Origin: Prolixibacteraceae bacterium UBA5740
GTDB taxonomy: Bacteria; Bacteroidota; Bacteroidia; Bacteroidales; Prolixibacteraceae
NCBI GenBank assembly: GCA_002419285.1
Contig: DIFU01000130.1
Location: forward strand, 1-10,844
Length of the DNA stretch: 10,844 bases
Direction of reading: 5' to 3'
Made by a program: the position numbers and the translations under genes. Position 1 is the first letter of the stretch. The number at the start of each line of letters is the position of its first letter. The notes under the pieces are model-generated. The model ran no database searches, was not told where the DNA came from, and saw only the letters and a program-made list of their open reading frames with translations. Below, in pieces: positions 5,908 through 10,844 of this stretch.

Positions 5908-8900
5908 ATGGAAAAACTAAAGTTCAAAAGGTGCAACAAGCTTGCAGCTTTTTTGTTGACAGCCGTATTCATGGCCTTTTCCCTGGGTTCTTTTGCTCAG
6001 CAAAGGACACTGAATGGAAAGGTTACGGATCAGGCTGGGGCAGCCATTCCTGGTGTTACAGTTGTCGTTAAGGGTACGACCACGGGGACTGTAACCAACC
6101 TTGATGGTATGTACTCTCTTTCTGTACCTGCAGATGCACAGATCCTGGTGTTTTCATACATCGGTATGGTGTCACAGGAAGTCCAGGTCGCAGGACGTTC
6201 GACCATCGACGTAAGTCTCCAGCCCGACGTGATCGGTGTAGGTGAAGTTGTAGTTGTAGGGTACGGTACCCGTATGAAGGAAGAACTGACCGGTGCCATT
6301 TCGACCATTTCAGAAGAGCAAATGAAGATTTCTGTGGCTCCCAGCGTAGTTTCACGCCTTCAGGGCCAGGTTTCCGGAATCACAGTCAATGCTTCCGACC
6401 GTCCTGGTGGAGATGCGACCATTCGCATCCGTGGTATCGGTACTATCAACAACTCAAATCCGTTGTTTGTAATCGACGGTGTTCCGGTTGGACCGGGTAA
6501 CAATGTCAGTCCAAATGACATTGAATCCATCTCCATCCTGAAAGATGCATCCTCTGCTGCCATTTACGGAACAAGGGGTGCTAACGGTGTTGTCATTATC
6601 ACCACCAAACGTGGCGCAACCAACCAAAAACCCAAAATCAATTTTACTGCCAGGACTGGTGTAACCAATGCTACCAACCAGTATGATCTGTTGAATCCAA
6701 CCGAATATGCAGAATCCATTTGGTTATCCGCCAAGAATAGAGGGCTAACTCCTTCACCAACTCAATATGGTAACGGAGCCAAACCGGTTCTTCCGGATTA
6801 TATTAAGCCAGCAGGCGCCAAGGAAGGTGACGCTTCGGTTAATCCAGCCTTGTATAAATATCCTGACTACCAGATTTATAAAGCCAACAAGCAAGGCACC
6901 AACTGGTATGATGAAATTTATCGGACAGGTGTTGTCCAGGAATATGACCTCACCGTTACAGGTGGTGGCCAGAATGGTACTTACTCCTTCTCGGGCAGCT
7001 ACCTGGATGAAGATGGATTCCTTGATTATACCAATTTTAAAAGGTATACCTTCCGCATGAATTCGGATGCCAAATTCAACAGTTGGTTCAAGGCTGGAGA
7101 ATCACTGCAAGCCGTATATATCGACGAGCATGGTAACCTGGGAGATAACGGTGAAGGTACCGTAATTTCTCATGCTTACCGTATGCAGCCTATTGTCCCG
7201 GTCTATGATATCCAGGGTAATTTTGCAGGTTCAAGTGCTTCTGAAATGGGAAATGCCGCCAACCCGGTAGCCATCCTTTACCGCGACCAGAATAACAATG
7301 GCAAATATGCCAGGGTTTTTGGTAACGTGTATGGTGAAATCACTTTTATGGAAGGTTTGACTTTCCGTTCCTTAATGGGATTCAACTGGGGTCAGTGGAA
7401 CTATAACGGATATGGATTGCCAAACTTCGAGCACTCCGAACCTTCCAAAATCAATTCTCATTCCCGTGATTCCAACTACAGCTTACAGTGGAACTTTACC
7501 AATACATTGAACTATAATACGACCTTTGCCGATATCCATAAAATAAGTGTTGTATTGGGTACTGAAGCCATCGATAACTTTTACCAGTCACTGAATGCCA
7601 GTCGCAGCCAGTATTTCTCTCAAGATCCGCAATATATGCAGCTGGATTCTGGTGAAGCTAACCAACAGAACAGTGGTAACGCCAGTGAGTGGTCACTCTT
7701 CTCCCAATTTGGTCGTGTGAACTATGACCTGATGGGAAAATACTTCTTCGAAGGTACTGTTCGTCGTGACGGTTCTTCCAGGTTTGCCAAAGAAAACCGT
7801 TATGGGGTGTTCCCGGCAGCTTCTGCAGCATGGGCACTTTCCCAGGAAAATTTCATGGCCGGTGCCAGTAATTGGGTTGATCTGTTAAAGTTGAGAGTTG
7901 GTTGGGGTGTCAGTGGTAACGACCAGATCGGGAACTATAACCCGCACACAACATTCCGTACACATCCACAACAGGCAGCCTATTCCCTGACAGGGAACAA
8001 CACAGCTGCCATTTCCGGATTTATCCCGGGAGCGCTGGGCAACGAACAGGTATCATGGGAAACCACCAGGACAATCAACTTCGGTGTAGATGGAACTTTA
8101 TTTGATAATTCAGTGAATTTCTCTGTTGATGTATGGGACCGCAGAACCTCCGACATGCTTTTCCGTGACCCGATTCCAAACGTCATGGGTATCGCAACCG
8201 CTCCATTTATCAACATCGGTGAAATGAAGAACAGGGGATTTGACATTGAATTGGGCTATAATAACACCGTGTTCGATGGACAATTCAGGTATGCCGTCAA
8301 TGCAACCATTTCTCATTATACCAATGAAATCCTAAAGCTTGCCACCGATCCAAAACGTAATGTGGATGCAGGTTCTCTTCGTCAGATGACTTATACCCGT
8401 TATGCAGTGGGTACTTCTTTCCCTGAATTCTTTGGGTATATTGTTGATGGTATTTTCCAAACTGAAGCTGAAGCCCAGGCTCATCCACAGTTCGGCACCA
8501 CAACATACAACAAACCTGGTCATTTCAAATACAGGGATATCAGTGGTCCCGACGGGAAACCGGACGGAAAGATCACGGCTGATGACAGAACCTATATTGG
8601 AAGTCCGCATCCTGATTTCGTGGGTGGTTTAAATTTTGACTTCGGTTATGGTAACTTTGACCTGAACCTCTTCTTCTACGGAAGTTATGGCAATGATATG
8701 GTCAACCACGTATCACGCTGGATTGATTACGGAATGTTTAACGGTGGTTTGAGCAAGGATGCCCTCTACAAATCATGGGGAAGCCCCTATCTTTCGAATA
8801 ATGCAGACGCTAAACTGCCTATGCTTGACCAGGACACCAACTCACAGCAGCCTTCTACCGCTTTTGTGGAAGATGCTTCTTACCTGCGTCTCAAGAACGT

Positions 8901-9111
8901 AAAACTCGGTTATACACTTCCGAAGAGCATGCTTGAAAAGGCCCAGATCAGCAATTTGCATATCTATGCTCAAGTAACCAATCTCTTTACCTTGACCAAG
9001 TATAGTGGTCTGGATCCTGAAATCAACCTTTCAGGTGATGCAATGGGTCTTGACCAGGGTGCATGGCCAACTGCACGTCAGATCATGTTCGGAATCCAGC
9101 TTGGATTATAA
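5908..9111 (+). CDS. SusC/RagA-family TonB-dependent outer-membrane transporter
   Basis: A complete 1067-residue TonB-dependent receptor that imports oligosaccharides or similar nutrients across the outer membrane together with a SusD partner. A signal peptide covers residues 1-30 (LGSFA-Q cleavage). A carboxypeptidase-regulatory-like domain (about 34-108; NGKVTD...PGVTVVVKGT...DGMYSL...FSYIGM) comes next. A TonB-box-like stretch follows at 112-121 (GEVVVVGYGT). The plug (about 125-237) carries the family signatures IRIRGIGTINNSNPLFVIDGVP (from 172) and LKDASSAAIYGTRGANGVVIITT (K212 onward). The rest is beta-barrel, ending in the usual aromatic/hydrophobic strand (IMFGIQLGL). There is no STN domain, so sigma/anti-sigma signalling through this protein is not suggested. 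ATG 5908 gives a normal signal peptide; no Shine-Dalgarno is present, which is usual for the phylum. The substrate cannot be read from sequence. The susD homologue starts 30 bp downstream. Confidence 0.97.
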   Translation: MEKLKFKRCNKLAAFLLTAVFMAFSLGSFAQQRTLNGKVTDQAGAAIPGVTVVVKGTTTGTVTNLDGMYSLSVPADAQILVFSYIGMVSQEVQVAGRSTIDVSLQPDVIGVGEVVVVGYGTRMKEELTGAISTISEEQMKISVAPSVVSRLQGQVSGITVNASDRPGGDATIRIRGIGTINNSNPLFVIDGVPVGPGNNVSPNDIESISILKDASSAAIYGTRGANGVVIITTKRGATNQKPKINFTARTGVTNATNQYDLLNPTEYAESIWLSAKNRGLTPSPTQYGNGAKPVLPDYIKPAGAKEGDASVNPALYKYPDYQIYKANKQGTNWYDEIYRTGVVQEYDLTVTGGGQNGTYSFSGSYLDEDGFLDYTNFKRYTFRMNSDAKFNSWFKAGESLQAVYIDEHGNLGDNGEGTVISHAYRMQPIVPVYDIQGNFAGSSASEMGNAANPVAILYRDQNNNGKYARVFGNVYGEITFMEGLTFRSLMGFNWGQWNYNGYGLPNFEHSEPSKINSHSRDSNYSLQWNFTNTLNYNTTFADIHKISVVLGTEAIDNFYQSLNASRSQYFSQDPQYMQLDSGEANQQNSGNASEWSLFSQFGRVNYDLMGKYFFEGTVRRDGSSRFAKENRYGVFPAASAAWALSQENFMAGASNWVDLLKLRVGWGVSGNDQIGNYNPHTTFRTHPQQAAYSLTGNNTAAISGFIPGALGNEQVSWETTRTINFGVDGTLFDNSVNFSVDVWDRRTSDMLFRDPIPNVMGIATAPFINIGEMKNRGFDIELGYNNTVFDGQFRYAVNATISHYTNEILKLATDPKRNVDAGSLRQMTYTRYAVGTSFPEFFGYIVDGIFQTEAEAQAHPQFGTTTYNKPGHFKYRDISGPDGKPDGKITADDRTYIGSPHPDFVGGLNFDFGYGNFDLNLFFYGSYGNDMVNHVSRWIDYGMFNGGLSKDALYKSWGSPYLSNNADAKLPMLDQDTNSQQPSTAFVEDASYLRLKNVKLGYTLPKSMLEKAQISNLHIYAQVTNLFTLTKYSGLDPEINLSGDAMGLDQGAWPTARQIMFGIQLGL

Positions 9112-9141
9112 TGAGTGTTGATGTCGAAAATTTAAAATTAT

Positions 9142-10844
9142 ATGAAGAATATGAAAAAACTATCAATAGCAGCGGCCATGATAATTACGCTGACCATGGC
9201 CAATTCGTGCTCTGATGATTTCCTCGACAAAAAACCTTGGGGGGTTACGGCAGAGAATGTTTTTTACTCGGAAAAAGGATGTGATGCCTTGTTGACCGGA
9301 TGCTACGGTGTCCTCGGCGGAGGCGGCCAGGGATTAGGTTACGACTGGGGAGCATCCGTGTCTAACTGGATATATGGTTCTGCTGGCTCAGATGATGCCT
9401 ATAAAGGATCAGAGGAAACCGACCAGGCAACTGCCAACCCGGTGGAAAAATGGGAAGTAATCCCTACCAACGGGTACATCAGCCAGAAATGGAGATGGGC
9501 CATTGGAGTAGGTGCCGACCGTACCAACAAAACCCTTCGAATCCTCAAAATTACTGAAGAACAGGGTGGTATTTCAGCAGCTGCAGCCAACAGAATGCGT
9601 GCTGAAGCCCGTTTCCTGAGGGCATTCTACTATTTCGAAGCCCGTTTGCTCTATGGTGATTATCTTCCAATATTGAAAGAAGACACTCCCGATGTAAAAG
9701 CGGTTTCCAATGAAAACGCTCCAGGTGCGGTGCTTGCTTTTATTATCGAAGACCTCACATTCGCCATTCAGAACCTTCCTGAATCACAGACCCAGGTTGG
9801 CCGTCCTACCAAGTATGCCGCCATGGCCCTTGCTGCACGTGCTTATCTGCAGGATCTGAAATATGCCGAAGCAAAGCCATTGCTGGACAATATCATCAAC
9901 AGTGGGAAATTTTCACTGATGCCGAAGTATATCAATAACTTCGATATTTCCACCAACAACAACAGGGAATCGATCTTCGAAATCCAGAACAGTGTGAATG
10001 ATGGAGCCGGTTACGGTTCATACAATGGTGAAATGGGTATTGGTCTGAACTGGCCTCACGGTGGTGATATTGGTATGTGCTGCGGTTTCCACCAACCTTC
10101 CCAAAACCTGGTGAACGCGCACAAAGTGGATGCCAATGGTTTGCCATTGTTTGATTCTTTCAATAACACCGACCTGAAAAACGACCAGGGAATTCCTTCG
10201 GATGAGCCATTCGAAATTGCCACCGATCCGGTTGATCCACGTCTTGACTTCACTGTCAGTCGCAGGGGCATCCCATACAAAGACTGGGGTGTAAACCGTG
10301 GACAGGCATGGATCAGGAAACAACAGGACGGAGGACCGTATCTGCCGGTTGCAAAACCTTTCCTGAAGAAATCTGAAGTGGCCGCTTTCAAGGACAATAC
10401 TGGTGGCTGGATGTCAGGGGTCAATGCCAATAACTTCCGTTATATCCGCTATGCTCACATTCTATTATGGAGAGCCGAAGTGGCCGCTTTTGAAAATGAC
10501 CTGGGCAAAGCCCTTGAGCTGGTCAACATGGTGCGTGAGAGAGCCGGTGCCGATAAAGTGATGGGGAAAGTAAAAGTGAACGCGTTGCCATCAAACTTCT
10601 ACCCATGGGGTAATGAAGGTGACATCGACTGGAGTCAGCCAGCTGCCAATTACAAAATTGGACTTTATCCCACTTTTGCCAGCAAGGCAGATGCTATGCG
10701 GGCTGTTCAATGGGAACAAAGACTTGAGTTTGCGACTGAAGGGATGCGTTTCTTCGACTTGAGGCGCTGGGATAACCTGCCCGAAAAAATCGGAGGAAAG
10801 AGCATGGCACAGGTACTGAATGATTTCGCTGCCGGTGACCTTCG
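9142..10844 (+). CDS. SusD/RagB-family surface lipoprotein, 3' truncated
   Basis: The open frame runs from ATG 9142 to the window edge without a stop (567 codons plus two bases), so the 3' end is missing. The protein starts with a lipoprotein signal (hydrophobic 7-20, lipobox ANSC with C23). Acidic residues directly after it (CSDDFLDKK) resemble the Bacteroidota signal for export to the cell surface. Family hallmarks are RAEARFLRAFYYFEARLLYGD (about 153-173), RPTKYAAMALAARAYL, RYIRYAHILLWRAEV, and the C-terminal block RLEFATEGMRFFDLRRW ending at W543. SusD proteins form the lid of the SusC barrel and bind the glycan. Given the position of the last block, only a few dozen codons are probably lost. 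An alternative in-frame ATG at 9151 would shorten the signal peptide by three residues. It lies 30 bp after susC and is almost certainly in the same operon. Confidence 0.95.
   Translation, partial: MKNMKKLSIAAAMIITLTMANSCSDDFLDKKPWGVTAENVFYSEKGCDALLTGCYGVLGGGGQGLGYDWGASVSNWIYGSAGSDDAYKGSEETDQATANPVEKWEVIPTNGYISQKWRWAIGVGADRTNKTLRILKITEEQGGISAAAANRMRAEARFLRAFYYFEARLLYGDYLPILKEDTPDVKAVSNENAPGAVLAFIIEDLTFAIQNLPESQTQVGRPTKYAAMALAARAYLQDLKYAEAKPLLDNIINSGKFSLMPKYINNFDISTNNNRESIFEIQNSVNDGAGYGSYNGEMGIGLNWPHGGDIGMCCGFHQPSQNLVNAHKVDANGLPLFDSFNNTDLKNDQGIPSDEPFEIATDPVDPRLDFTVSRRGIPYKDWGVNRGQAWIRKQQDGGPYLPVAKPFLKKSEVAAFKDNTGGWMSGVNANNFRYIRYAHILLWRAEVAAFENDLGKALELVNMVRERAGADKVMGKVKVNALPSNFYPWGNEGDIDWSQPAANYKIGLYPTFASKADAMRAVQWEQRLEFATEGMRFFDLRRWDNLPEKIGGKSMAQVLNDFAAGDL

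Noticed and set aside
5862..6071. Small plus-strand frame overlapping the start of susC
   Set aside because: Its second half is an out-of-frame reading of the susC signal peptide and regulatory-like domain; no independent support.
9111..9113. ATG overlapping the susC stop codon as a coupled start for susD
   Set aside because: It is in a different frame from the SusD reading frame and leads to no signal peptide.

Overview
The window reads as a piece of a Bacteroidota chromosome. A SusC/RagA outer-membrane transporter is followed 30 bp later by a SusD/RagB surface lipoprotein. The spaces before start codons are A-rich and lack Shine-Dalgarno motifs. One promoter candidate fits the Bacteroidota pattern (TTG, 20 bp, TAnnTTTG), and a DUF4369/DUF5106-like thioredoxin protein is present. 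The exact order or genus cannot be read from the sequence. The content fits a carbohydrate (probably uronate) utilisation locus.

Layout. Bases 3-1337 carry the 3' part of an extracytoplasmic thioredoxin-fold protein with a CxxC motif. Bases 1410-2240 encode an RraA/HMG-aldolase-fold protein with a signal peptide, followed by two hairpins, the second a classical terminator. The 394-bp gap to kduI contains an array of ATGG/CCAT half-sites spaced by 11 or 22 bp, including a 20-bp near-perfect inverted repeat. A promoter-like element lies about 110 bp after the array. kduI (2635-3477) and an SDR dehydrogenase of the gluconate 5-dehydrogenase/KduD type (3557-4357) follow on the same strand, probably as one transcript. 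A 13-bp stem hairpin at 4376-4422 lies between this pair and a convergent gene for an unrecognised five-helix membrane protein (4441-5247, minus strand).

A 660-bp AT-rich non-coding stretch then leads to a complete SusC homologue (5908-9111) and a SusD homologue (from 9142) that runs off the right edge. The SusD gene lacks only its last few dozen codons.

How the parts may work together: SusC/SusD would import oligosaccharides. KduI and the SDR enzyme would convert 4-deoxy-5-hexosulose-uronate, the product of polysaccharide lyases acting on pectin or other uronate polymers, towards 2-keto-3-deoxygluconate. No lyase or glycosidase is visible here, so the link between transporter and uronate enzymes is positional inference. 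The secreted RraA-like protein and the thioredoxin-like protein have no firm role in this scheme. The most notable unexplained signals are the phased repeat array upstream of kduI, the exported RraA-fold protein, and the membrane protein without a recognised family.
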